From an uncultured Actinomycetes bacterium (GTDB lineage: Bacteria; Actinomycetota; Actinomycetes; Nanopelagicales; Nanopelagicaceae): a stretch of DNA of 19,550 nucleotides. Of the stretch, positions 7,165 through 14,052 are shown piece after piece; position 1 is the stretch's first letter, and every line of letters begins with the position of its first letter. The position numbers were made by a program, and so were the translations under genes. The stretch spans positions 1-19,550 of the forward strand of contig CALMJB010000132.1 of the NCBI GenBank assembly GCA_937864205.1, written 5' to 3'. The notes below the pieces were generated by a model. The model was not told where the DNA came from and did not search any database. It saw nothing but the letters and a program-made list of their open reading frames with translations.

Positions 7165-8242
7165 TTTCAAGATTTCAAATTTAAATGGCATTGGTGGACG
7201 CCTCTATCGCGGCGAAAGCTCTATAGATTTCATTGGTAAACGCCGTCGTTGGTATGCCCTCTCTGGTTTATTGATTATTGTCTCGGCGCTGACATTATTC
7301 ACACAAGGATTAAAACTTGGAATTGAATTTAAAGGTGGTTCTTCGTTCACCGTGACTAAATCTGGTGCAACGGTGGCACAAGCAGAAGAAGCGGTAAAAG
7401 CGGCTGGCGTAACTGGTCAAACCATCGTGCAATTAATTGGAAATGACAAAATCAGAGTTCAAACCGATTCGTTAACAAATGCTCAATCCAACGCAGTGCA
7501 AGATCAATTAGCAGCGAAATTCTCGGTAGCGGTGGAATCAATTGATACACAAAGTATTGGTCCATCATGGGGTAAAGAAATTACTCGCAAAGCAATTTAC
7601 GGTCTGATTGGTTTCTTATTGGTGGTAATGCTTTATCTAGCGATGGCATTTGAACCAAAAATGGCCTTCTCGGCAATTGTTGCTGTGATTCACGATGTAT
7701 TTATTACCGTTGGAATCTATGCGTTAGTTGGTTTTGAGGTGACACCAGCCACCATCATCGGCTTCTTAACTATTTTAGGTTATTCACTTTATGACACTGT
7801 AGTTGTGTTCGACAAAGTCCGCGAAAACACCAAAAGCATTGCGATTACTGGAAAAACTACATATTCCAAAGCTGCAAATCTGGCGATTAACCAAACATTG
7901 GTTCGCTCATTTAACACATCGCTGACCGCATTGATTCCAGTTGGCTCAATTTTGTTTGTTGGCGCCGGATTACTTGGTGCAGGCACTTTGAAAGATTTAT
8001 CTTTGGCGCTATTTATCGGACTTGCCACCGGAACTTATTCATCGATTTTTATCGCAACTCCAATCTTGGCTGGCTTGCGCGAAAGAGAAACATCGATGCA
8101 AGCATTGGCAAAACGAGTAGCGGCAAGAGGCGATCGGCCAAATGAGATCTCTACACAAAGTACAAATACTTCTTCAACTTCGGTGAGCGAATTTCTAAAT
8201 CGCGGTCCGAGAAATCAACCTAAACGCAAACGCCGTCGGTAA
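7157..8242 (+). CDS. secF: Protein translocase subunit SecF
   Basis: SecF completes the SecDF translocation motor. The 361-residue product has a first transmembrane helix at about 32-50, the extracytoplasmic GIEFKGGSSF motif (55-64) that mirrors the SecD motif, and five more helices (about 146-166, 170-192, 198-218, 250-272 and 280-302). The conserved LGYSLYDTVVVFDKVREN segment is at 208-225. The C-terminus is a long, basic, cytoplasmic tail (about 310-361), Thr/Ser-rich and ending in KRKRRR. The start is ATG 7157 with CAGGAG at 7145-7150, and it overlaps the end of secD by 8 bases, so the two are translationally coupled. In many actinobacteria apt lies between secF and relA; here relA follows after 24 bases. 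Confidence 0.97.
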   Translation: MANFKISNLNGIGGRLYRGESSIDFIGKRRRWYALSGLLIIVSALTLFTQGLKLGIEFKGGSSFTVTKSGATVAQAEEAVKAAGVTGQTIVQLIGNDKIRVQTDSLTNAQSNAVQDQLAAKFSVAVESIDTQSIGPSWGKEITRKAIYGLIGFLLVVMLYLAMAFEPKMAFSAIVAVIHDVFITVGIYALVGFEVTPATIIGFLTILGYSLYDTVVVFDKVRENTKSIAITGKTTYSKAANLAINQTLVRSFNTSLTALIPVGSILFVGAGLLGAGTLKDLSLALFIGLATGTYSSIFIATPILAGLRERETSMQALAKRVAARGDRPNEISTQSTNTSSTSVSEFLNRGPRNQPKRKRRR

Positions 8243-8266
8243 CTTTTAAGGAACCTTGGTGATGCT

Positions 8267-10432
8267 GTGTCTGCCCAACTTGCTCCACTTTTAACCTCAC
8301 TTAAATCAACTAACACTGAAGTTTCAGTAGCCGAATTAGAGCGGGCATTTGCCGCTGCCGCCGCTGCGCATGCTGGACAAATGCGTAAATCTGGCGAGGA
8401 GTACATAACTCATCCAGTTGCGGTTGCCGGAATTTTGGCGGAATTAGGAATGGATCAACCAACATTAATTGCGGCGTTGCTACATGACACTGTGGAAGAT
8501 ACCAAAATCACCTTGCCACAAATCGAAAAACAATTTGGCTCTGAAGTTTCTGAATTAGTAGATGGTGTAACTAAATTGGATAAGTTGCATTACGGTCCAA
8601 CTGCTCAAGCTGAAACTTTGCGCAAAATGGTGGTTGCGATGAGCAAAGACATTCGAGTTTTAGTAATTAAATTGGCTGATCGATTGCACAATGCCAGAAC
8701 TTGGCAGTACTTAGATGCTGAAAAAGCGCAACTTAAGGCTCATGAAACTTTAGATATTTACGCTCCGTTGGCGCATCGCCTAGGTATGAATGCCATTAAG
8801 TGGGAATTAGAGGATCTATCTTTTGCAACTTTAGAACCGAAGAAGTTTGAAGAGATCAAACGATTAATCGCCGAACGATCACCGGCTCGGGAAGAGTTAA
8901 CTAAACAAGCGATTGATTCAATTCAAAATGATTTAGATCAAGAGGGAATTTCTGCAAAAGTTATCGGTCGACAAAAGCATTATTACAGCGTTTATCAAAA
9001 AATGGTGGTGCGCGGTCGTGAATTCAACGAGATCTACGATTTAGTTGGCGTTAGAGTTTTAGTTGATTCGGTGCGCGATTGTTATGCAGTGCTTGGCGCA
9101 ATACACGCTCGGTGGAGCCCAGTACCGGGAAGATTTAAAGATTACATAGCAATGCCCAAGTTCAACCTATATCAAAGCTTGCACACAACCGTGATTGGCC
9201 CAAACGGAAAAGCGGTCGAAATTCAGATTCGTACCTTTGAAATGCACAATCGTGCCGAATTTGGAATTGCTGCGCACTGGAAATACAAGAACAAGAGTAA
9301 ATCTGAAAAATCTGAATCGGATTTAATGTGGTTAAAGCAATTGCATGAATGGCAAAGCCAAGATCAAGATGCCAGCGATTTTCTAGATGCGCTTCGTTAC
9401 GATCTGCGCACACCTGAAGTATTTGTTTTTACACCAAAGGGCAGTGTGATTGCTTTGCCATCTGGTGCCACTCCGGTTGATTTTGCTTATGCGGTGCATA
9501 CCGATGTTGGTGAACGCTGTGTTGGCGCAAAAGTTAATGGCAAGTTGGTTCCGCTGGAATCTCGTTTGAGCAATGGTGATGTTATAGAAATCGTTACCAA
9601 TAAAAATTTACACGCGGGTCCAAGTAGAGACTGGTTGAATTTCGTTACCTCATCAAAAGCGCGTAGCAAAATCAAAGCTTGGTTTTCTAAAGAACGAAAG
9701 ACTGAAGCGATTGAAGCTGGTAAAGAATCAATTGCCCGGCAGATGCGCAAAGTTGGTTTGCCACTTCAAAAAATTATGGCAGGTCAAGCATTATTAGAAC
9801 TAGCACATGATCTTCGCTATCCCGATATTGAAGCTTTATATGAAGGAGTGGGAAATGGTCACATCTCAGCACACTCAGTTATCGAAAAACTTCTGGCAGT
9901 GCTTGGCGAGAATGAAACTCATCCGGAAAGTGATTTATCTACCTTAATTCCAAGTCAACAAACAAATGCGCGAACTAGCTCTGGAGTTTTAGTTGAAGGA
10001 GTCAAAGGCGATGTATTAGTGAAAATTGCCAGATGTTGTTCGCCAGTTCCAAATGATTTGATTACCGGGTTTATTACCAAAGGAAGCGGGGTTTCAGTAC
10101 ACCGATCAGATTGCATAAACGTTACCGATTTACGATTAAATCAAGGGGATCGAATCGTCGCGGTTAATTGGGATTTATCGGCAAAAACAACTTTCTTAGT
10201 GAACATTCAGGTGGAAGCCTTAGATAGAGCCCGGTTATTGTCTGATGTTACAAAAGCACTTTCAGATCAGCAGGTGAATATATTGAATGCTTCGGTCAGC
10301 ACATCAAAAGATAGAACCGCATTTTCAAAATTCACCTTTGAAATGGCTGATGCCTCACATCTGGATGCGGTTTTAAGTGCGGTAAGAAATGTTGATGGTG
10401 TTTACGATGTTTACCGAATCACCAACAATTAA
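8267..10432 (+). CDS. relA: Bifunctional (p)ppGpp synthetase/hydrolase, RelA/SpoT family (Rel)
   Basis: Long RSH enzyme of 721 residues that makes and degrades (p)ppGpp in the stringent response. The HD hydrolase domain is intact: His49, His73-Asp74 in ALLHDTVEDT (with Glu77-Asp78) and Asp138 in LADRLHNAR. The synthetase domain has YDLVGVRV (257-264), RFKDYIAMPK (289-298), LYQSLHTTV (301-309) and VEIQIRT (317-323). The RFKD motif is the form found in bifunctional enzymes, in contrast to the EXDD form of synthetase-only RelA. A TGS domain (about 385-445), a zinc-finger-like CC...DC segment (near 590-620) and a C-terminal ACT domain (about 640-721) follow. The start is GTG 8267, with AAGGAA (8248-8253) rather far upstream. 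Its stop codon shares bases with the stop of the opposing DUF349 gene. Confidence 0.97.
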   Translation: MSAQLAPLLTSLKSTNTEVSVAELERAFAAAAAAHAGQMRKSGEEYITHPVAVAGILAELGMDQPTLIAALLHDTVEDTKITLPQIEKQFGSEVSELVDGVTKLDKLHYGPTAQAETLRKMVVAMSKDIRVLVIKLADRLHNARTWQYLDAEKAQLKAHETLDIYAPLAHRLGMNAIKWELEDLSFATLEPKKFEEIKRLIAERSPAREELTKQAIDSIQNDLDQEGISAKVIGRQKHYYSVYQKMVVRGREFNEIYDLVGVRVLVDSVRDCYAVLGAIHARWSPVPGRFKDYIAMPKFNLYQSLHTTVIGPNGKAVEIQIRTFEMHNRAEFGIAAHWKYKNKSKSEKSESDLMWLKQLHEWQSQDQDASDFLDALRYDLRTPEVFVFTPKGSVIALPSGATPVDFAYAVHTDVGERCVGAKVNGKLVPLESRLSNGDVIEIVTNKNLHAGPSRDWLNFVTSSKARSKIKAWFSKERKTEAIEAGKESIARQMRKVGLPLQKIMAGQALLELAHDLRYPDIEALYEGVGNGHISAHSVIEKLLAVLGENETHPESDLSTLIPSQQTNARTSSGVLVEGVKGDVLVKIARCCSPVPNDLITGFITKGSGVSVHRSDCINVTDLRLNQGDRIVAVNWDLSAKTTFLVNIQVEALDRARLLSDVTKALSDQQVNILNASVSTSKDRTAFSKFTFEMADASHLDAVLSAVRNVDGVYDVYRITNN

Positions 10433-11706
10433 TTCTTAAATTCGGCTAAGCCTTTTTCCGCTTGTTCTAACCAAGCACGCCGCGCCGCCGCCGCTTCTCG
10501 AGCCACCATTGCCTTGGCAGTTTGCCCAGCAGCTTCAGCTTTTTGCGCTTGCGCCTCATAACTTTCAATCGCCTCAATTAATCCTTGCACCACAGAATTT
10601 GCTTGCGCTTTGGCGGAAGGGTCACTCTTTCGAGCTTCAGTGTGCTCTAGATTGTAAATCTCTTGATTTATTACATCGATTCTTTTTTCAAAGTTTCGTT
10701 TTTGTTTCTTATCTAACATACCAACTTTTGTGAATTTTGATTGCAAATCTCGAAATTGTTTGCGAGCGGATTTGAAATCTGCGATAGGCGCCAGCGCTTC
10801 AATTTGTTTGACCAACTCATCAGCCTTGGCAAAGTTTTCAGTCATTGAACCTTTGCGTTTTTCTAGATCGGCATTCTTGTTTGCGAAGAAGTGGTCCTGC
10901 GCTGCTTTAAATCGCTGCCAAAGTTGATCATCGCTAGATTTCTTACCTCGACCACTCTTTTTCCATTTATCCATCAAAGCGGCAAATTTTCGAGCAGTAT
11001 TTAGCCACTCTTTCGAGTGCATTAATTTTTCTGCTTCGCTAACTAATTGCTCTTTTGTGGCGGCAACCGTCTTAAATTGCTCACCCAAGGTGGCAAAATG
11101 TTTACGACGTCTTTTGTCGAATTTATTTCGAGAAGAAGAGAAGCGTTTCCATAAAGCCGCATCGGTTTTTTTATCCAAGCGAGGGGCTTTCTTCCAAGAT
11201 TCAATTAATTCCTTTAATTTTTCAGTGGATTGTTTCCAATTCACCGAATCTGCAATCGCTTCGGCTTCGGCTACAAGTTTTTCTTTAATTGATAAAGTTT
11301 CCGAGCGTTTTGCATCGCGGGCTGCTTTTATTTCGGCACGTTTTGCTTCATAGACCGCTCGATTTTCTTCAATCAATATTGGAATTTGTTCTACCGAAGC
11401 ACGTAATAGCAGCAGATCGCCAACCCCATTTAGATTCTCAACTTGATCACGTAATTTCTTAACAGATTCCTCGGCGACTTTAGGATCCATTGCACCGGTT
11501 CGAACGCGCGCTCCCAGTAAACCAATCTCGGCAGCGACTTGTTCGTATTTTCGGACAAAGTACGCCAATGCCTCTTCGGCAGATTTACCAGGATATGAAC
11601 CAACAGCTCTCTCGCCGTTTATAGTTTTTACATAGACCGTGCCATCTTCTGCGACTCGGCCAAACTTAGAAGGGTCTCCAACTAGAAGTGAGACTGGGTT
11701 ATTCAT
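10429..11706 (-). CDS. DUF349 repeat protein
   Basis: A 425-residue, highly charged, Lys/Glu/Ala-rich protein, predicted almost wholly alpha-helical and without membrane segments. The N-terminus (1-70) contains a short beta-rich stretch, DDGTVYVKT-like, then helices. Three tandem DUF349 units begin at residues 144, 221 and 298, an exact 77-residue period. Each opens with Leu-Val-x-x-(Ile/Glu)-Glu; the first two then have Trp-Lys-Lys and Leu-Trp-x-Arg-Phe, while the third is degenerate and has lost both tryptophans. The last 60 residues are an Ala/Glu/Gln-rich coiled-coil-like tail. DUF349 proteins are widespread in actinobacteria beside relA; the function is unknown to me, though a nucleic-acid or ribosome role would fit the charge pattern. 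The ATG is preceded by AGGAAG. It is the only minus-strand gene here. Confidence 0.92.
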   Translation of the reverse strand: MNNPVSLLVGDPSKFGRVAEDGTVYVKTINGERAVGSYPGKSAEEALAYFVRKYEQVAAEIGLLGARVRTGAMDPKVAEESVKKLRDQVENLNGVGDLLLLRASVEQIPILIEENRAVYEAKRAEIKAARDAKRSETLSIKEKLVAEAEAIADSVNWKQSTEKLKELIESWKKAPRLDKKTDAALWKRFSSSRNKFDKRRRKHFATLGEQFKTVAATKEQLVSEAEKLMHSKEWLNTARKFAALMDKWKKSGRGKKSSDDQLWQRFKAAQDHFFANKNADLEKRKGSMTENFAKADELVKQIEALAPIADFKSARKQFRDLQSKFTKVGMLDKKQKRNFEKRIDVINQEIYNLEHTEARKSDPSAKAQANSVVQGLIEAIESYEAQAQKAEAAGQTAKAMVAREAAAARRAWLEQAEKGLAEFKN

Positions 11707-11739
11707 AACTTCCTACTTTCATTGCGCGTAATCGTGTCC

Positions 11740-11760
11740 GGTGAATCTTCTAAATTCACC
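11740..11760 (-). promoter_or_regulatory. Perfect 7-bp hairpin in the presumed 5' leader of the DUF349 gene
   Basis: GGTGAAT (11740-11746) and ATTCACC (11754-11760) are a perfect inverted repeat around a 7-base loop. On the minus strand it lies between the candidate promoter and the ribosome binding site, so it could act as an RNA hairpin or as an operator. Confidence 0.45.
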
Positions 11761-11771
11761 AAACTCGAACC

Positions 11772-11799
11772 GTTATATCTGGCGACTAATCGAAATCAA
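11772..11799 (-). promoter_or_regulatory. Candidate promoter of the DUF349 gene
   Basis: Read on the minus strand, TTGATT and TATAAC stand 16 bases apart, giving a fair -35/-10 pair about 65 bases before the ATG. The same bases contain TATATC on the plus strand (11774-11779), a possible -10 for the opposite direction, so divergent promoters may overlap here. Confidence 0.4.
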
Positions 11800-11887
11800 T
11801 AAATCTTTGGAATTTATGTCTTCGATTAGCGAAACTATCGGTCTTTAAAGTTTCGTTAATAGCGATAGAACGCTAGCCTAACTTTTT
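11786..11887 (+). promoter_or_regulatory. Attenuator-like leader with three mutually overlapping helices upstream of the hydrolase-hisS pair
   Basis: Helix A pairs CTAATCGAA (11786-11794) with TTCGATTAG (11821-11829), 9 perfect pairs, with an inner ATAAAT/ATTTAT stem (11799-11804 with 11812-11817). Helix B pairs ATTAGCGAAACT (11825-11836) with AGTTTCGTTAAT (11849-11860), 12 pairs including one G-U. Helix T pairs GTTA (11855-11858) and TAGCG (11860-11864) with CGCTA (11871-11875) and TAAC (11879-11882), followed directly by TTTTT (11883-11887). B excludes both A and T, while A and T can coexist: the layout of anti-antiterminator, antiterminator and terminator. A plus-strand -10-like TATATC (11774-11779) would start transcription just before helix A. 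As DNA, the same bases are a set of inverted TAAYCGAA-type sites. No known riboswitch or T-box core is seen. Confidence 0.45.
11855..11887 (+). terminator. Candidate intrinsic terminator (helix T of the leader)
   Basis: A 9-pair stem (5 + 4, with a 1 x 3 internal loop) closes the loop ATAGAA and is followed at once by TTTTT. The stem is only moderately GC-rich, so efficiency would be low to moderate. It could also stop transcription running in from relA, which has no terminator of its own. Confidence 0.35.
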
Positions 11888-11948
11888 GAATCTGTGAAGT
11901 CCCACGGCCAGACGCACAAATAACAAGAACCTAAGGGGTCTAAAAGAG

Positions 11949-12641
11949 ATGTTAGTTCGTCAAGTCGTTGCTAGTTACTTTGAGACAAATTGTTGGATTA
12001 TTTCTCGAGGGCAAAATCAAGAGTGCATAATCGTGGATCCGGGGATTGCACAACCAAACTTGGTTAATCGAATACTTGAAGAGGTAAATCGTTTTAATCT
12101 TAAACCTAAAGCAATAGTGGTTACTCATGGCCACTTAGATCATACTTATTCGGTTTTGCCACTTTCAAAAGAAATTTCTATGCGCACTTATGTAAGTAAA
12201 CCTGATCGATATCTTTTAAAAGATCCGTTTGCGGCATTATTAAAAGATGGTGGAATTCAACAACTGATGAAATTTTTATCACGTGAGAACATCGGCGAAC
12301 CAAGTGATGTTAAAGAGTTACAAGATAAGGAAAGTTTTGAAATAGCGGGTCTGCAAATCACCGCAACACTTGCACCCGGACACACTGCCGGTTCGATGTT
12401 GTTTGAAATTGAGGGCGAGCATTTGGTTTCCGGTGATGTGCTCTTTGCTGGTTCAATCGGCAGAACTGATCTACCCACTGGATCTATGCAAGAAATGAAA
12501 AAATCGCTAAAAAACATAATTTTAGAGATGTCGGATGAGTTGAATGTGCTGCCTGGGCATGGTGTACAAACTAGAATTGCAGTAGAAAAGCGGAGCAATC
12601 CATATCTTCAATCGGATTTTTTGGATTCGATTGAGGATTAG
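11949..12641 (+). CDS. Metallo-beta-lactamase-fold hydrolase, glyoxalase II-like
   Basis: A 230-residue MBL-fold protein. The metal ligands are in place: THGHLDH at 59-65 (His60, His62, Asp64, His65), His145 in APGHTAGS, Asp163 in SGDVLFAGSIGRTDLP and His204 in LPGHG, a set typical of the hydroxyacylglutathione hydrolase-like branch with two metal ions. The substrate cannot be read from the sequence; since actinobacteria use mycothiol, not glutathione, a thioester of another thiol is possible. ATG 11949 is preceded by AAGGGG (11933-11938). A gene of this type stands immediately before hisS in many actinobacteria, usually with a peptidyl-prolyl isomerase before it, which is absent here. The gap to hisS is 77 bases, so the two may share a message. 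Confidence 0.92.
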   Translation: MLVRQVVASYFETNCWIISRGQNQECIIVDPGIAQPNLVNRILEEVNRFNLKPKAIVVTHGHLDHTYSVLPLSKEISMRTYVSKPDRYLLKDPFAALLKDGGIQQLMKFLSRENIGEPSDVKELQDKESFEIAGLQITATLAPGHTAGSMLFEIEGEHLVSGDVLFAGSIGRTDLPTGSMQEMKKSLKNIILEMSDELNVLPGHGVQTRIAVEKRSNPYLQSDFLDSIED

Positions 12642-12642
12642 A

Positions 12643-12687
12643 TAAGTAATTAGGTATCCGGTCCGTTTATAGGTTCCAAGTTACTTA
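12643..12687 (+). promoter_or_regulatory. Inverted repeat in the hydrolase-hisS gap
   Basis: TAAGTAATT (12643-12651) pairs with AGTTACTTA (12679-12687): nine pairs including one G-U, around a 27-base loop. There is no T-run after it, so it is not an obvious terminator; it could be an operator or leader hairpin for hisS. Its right arm ends about 20 bases before the hisS ribosome binding site. Confidence 0.35.
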
Positions 12688-12718
12688 ACGCGTAGAAAAA
12701 ATTGGCGAGGAGAGTTAA

Positions 12719-13999
12719 TTGAGCAAATTTTCGGCTCCAAAGGGAGTGAAGGAATACTTTCCGCCTGATTCGCATAAATTTGAATTTGTTCGAGATGGTT
12801 TACTTTTTCCAGCGCGGGTAGCGGGATATCAATTACTAGAATTACCAGTTTTTGAAGATACTGAAGTTTTCGCGCGTGGGGTGGGCGCATCAACTGATGT
12901 TGTTACAAAAGAGATGTACACATTTGATGATCGCGGCGGTAGATCAATCACATTACGGCCCGAAGGCACCGCTGGCGCGATTCGTGCAGTAATTGAGCAT
13001 GGTTTAGACAAAGGTCAATTACCGGTAAAAATTTTTTATCAGGGTGCTTTCTTTAGGGCCGAGCGTCCGCAAGCCGGTCGTTATCGCCAGTTTTATCAAG
13101 TTGGTATTGAAGCAATTGGCTACCAAGATCCAGAAATAGATGTTGAAGTGATCTCAATTGCCGATCAAGGTTATCGCAAATTGGGATTAAAAAATTTTCA
13201 ATTAGAGATAACTTCATTGGGTGATCTGCAATCGCGCACCGCACATAAAAAAGATTTAATGAGTTTTATTGGAAAATTGAAATTGGATGAAGCAACTTTA
13301 GAACGGGCTAAATTGAATCCACTTCGCCTATTTGATGATAAACGCGAAGAAATTAAGCAAAGTATGAAGGATGCTCCGGTTTTGTTGGATTATCTTTCCA
13401 AAGAAAGTGCAGCTCATTTCAATCGAGTACAAGATTTACTAAAATCCTTATCAATTCCATTCACAATTAATAAAAAAATGGTGCGTGGATTGGATTATTA
13501 CACCGGCACAACATTTGAATTTACTCATTCACTTCTCGGTGCTCAATCGGGAATCGGTGGCGGTGGACGCTATGACGGTTTAATGAGTTTACTTGGCGGA
13601 AAAGAGATGAGCGGAATCGGTTTTGGGTTAGGGATAGATCGAACAATCTTGGCGCTCGAGGCAGAGTCAATAAACATTAAGAATCAAAACTACTTACATA
13701 TTTATTTCGTACCACTTGGAGAAACTGCCAAGCAAACCGCTTTTGAATTATGTGTTGCCCTAAGAACGCGAGAAATTAGTGCAGATATGGCATATGGCGA
13801 CCGTGGTTTAAAAGGCGCAATGAATGCGGCCGATAAGAGCGGCGCAACATTTGTAGCGGTAATTGGGGATGAAGAAATGAAGACTGGGAAAGTAACGCTA
13901 AAAAATCTGCGCGATGGCAGTACCGAATTGGTTAATCTAAGCGTTGAAGATTTAACAAGATTTGTTGAAAAGATCCGTATCACCAGTAAGTCGAAGTAA
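12719..13999 (+). CDS. hisS: Histidyl-tRNA synthetase
   Basis: Class II synthetase that charges tRNA-His in the cytoplasm as a homodimer. The product has 426 residues, the normal length. Visible landmarks are TLRPEGTAGAIRA (79-90), motif 2 region FFRAERPQAGRYRQFYQVGIE (111-131, key Arg113 and Gln124), the histidine-specific RGLDYYTGTTFEF (256-268), GGRYDGL (282-288) and motif 3 GFGLGIDR (301-308), then the C-terminal anticodon-binding domain (about 325-426). It starts at TTG 12719, chosen because GAGGAGAG (12707-12714), the strongest ribosome binding site in the window, is correctly spaced and because MSKFSAPKGVKEY matches the family N-terminus. aspS follows after 53 bases. Confidence 0.97.
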   Translation: MSKFSAPKGVKEYFPPDSHKFEFVRDGLLFPARVAGYQLLELPVFEDTEVFARGVGASTDVVTKEMYTFDDRGGRSITLRPEGTAGAIRAVIEHGLDKGQLPVKIFYQGAFFRAERPQAGRYRQFYQVGIEAIGYQDPEIDVEVISIADQGYRKLGLKNFQLEITSLGDLQSRTAHKKDLMSFIGKLKLDEATLERAKLNPLRLFDDKREEIKQSMKDAPVLLDYLSKESAAHFNRVQDLLKSLSIPFTINKKMVRGLDYYTGTTFEFTHSLLGAQSGIGGGGRYDGLMSLLGGKEMSGIGFGLGIDRTILALEAESINIKNQNYLHIYFVPLGETAKQTAFELCVALRTREISADMAYGDRGLKGAMNAADKSGATFVAVIGDEEMKTGKVTLKNLRDGSTELVNLSVEDLTRFVEKIRITSKSK

Positions 14000-14052
14000 G
14001 AGTGGTTAATTCTTTAGCGGTTTTAACTAGCCAAAACGAAAGGTTAAATTAA
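14000..14052 (+). promoter_or_regulatory. hisS-aspS gap with three GTTAA-type repeats
   Basis: GTTAA (14005-14009), TTTAAC (14022-14027) and GTTAAA (14043-14048) let the middle element pair with either neighbour. The downstream pairing touches the aspS ribosome binding site AAAGG (14039-14043). The stems are short and AT-rich, so any effect is uncertain. Confidence 0.2.

Noticed and set aside
10509..11353. Several plus-strand open frames of 65 to 98 codons opposite the DUF349 gene
   Set aside because: They are shadows of the conserved minus-strand repeat protein and have no recognisable domains or ribosome binding sites.
11740..11775. tRNA-like T-arm sequence (GGTTCGAGT on the minus strand)
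   Set aside because: No acceptor, D or anticodon arms can be placed around it, so the match is short and accidental.
11786..11948. T-box leader controlling the hydrolase-hisS pair
   Set aside because: The conserved T-box bulge sequence is absent and no specifier loop is recognisable; only the switch-like topology remains.
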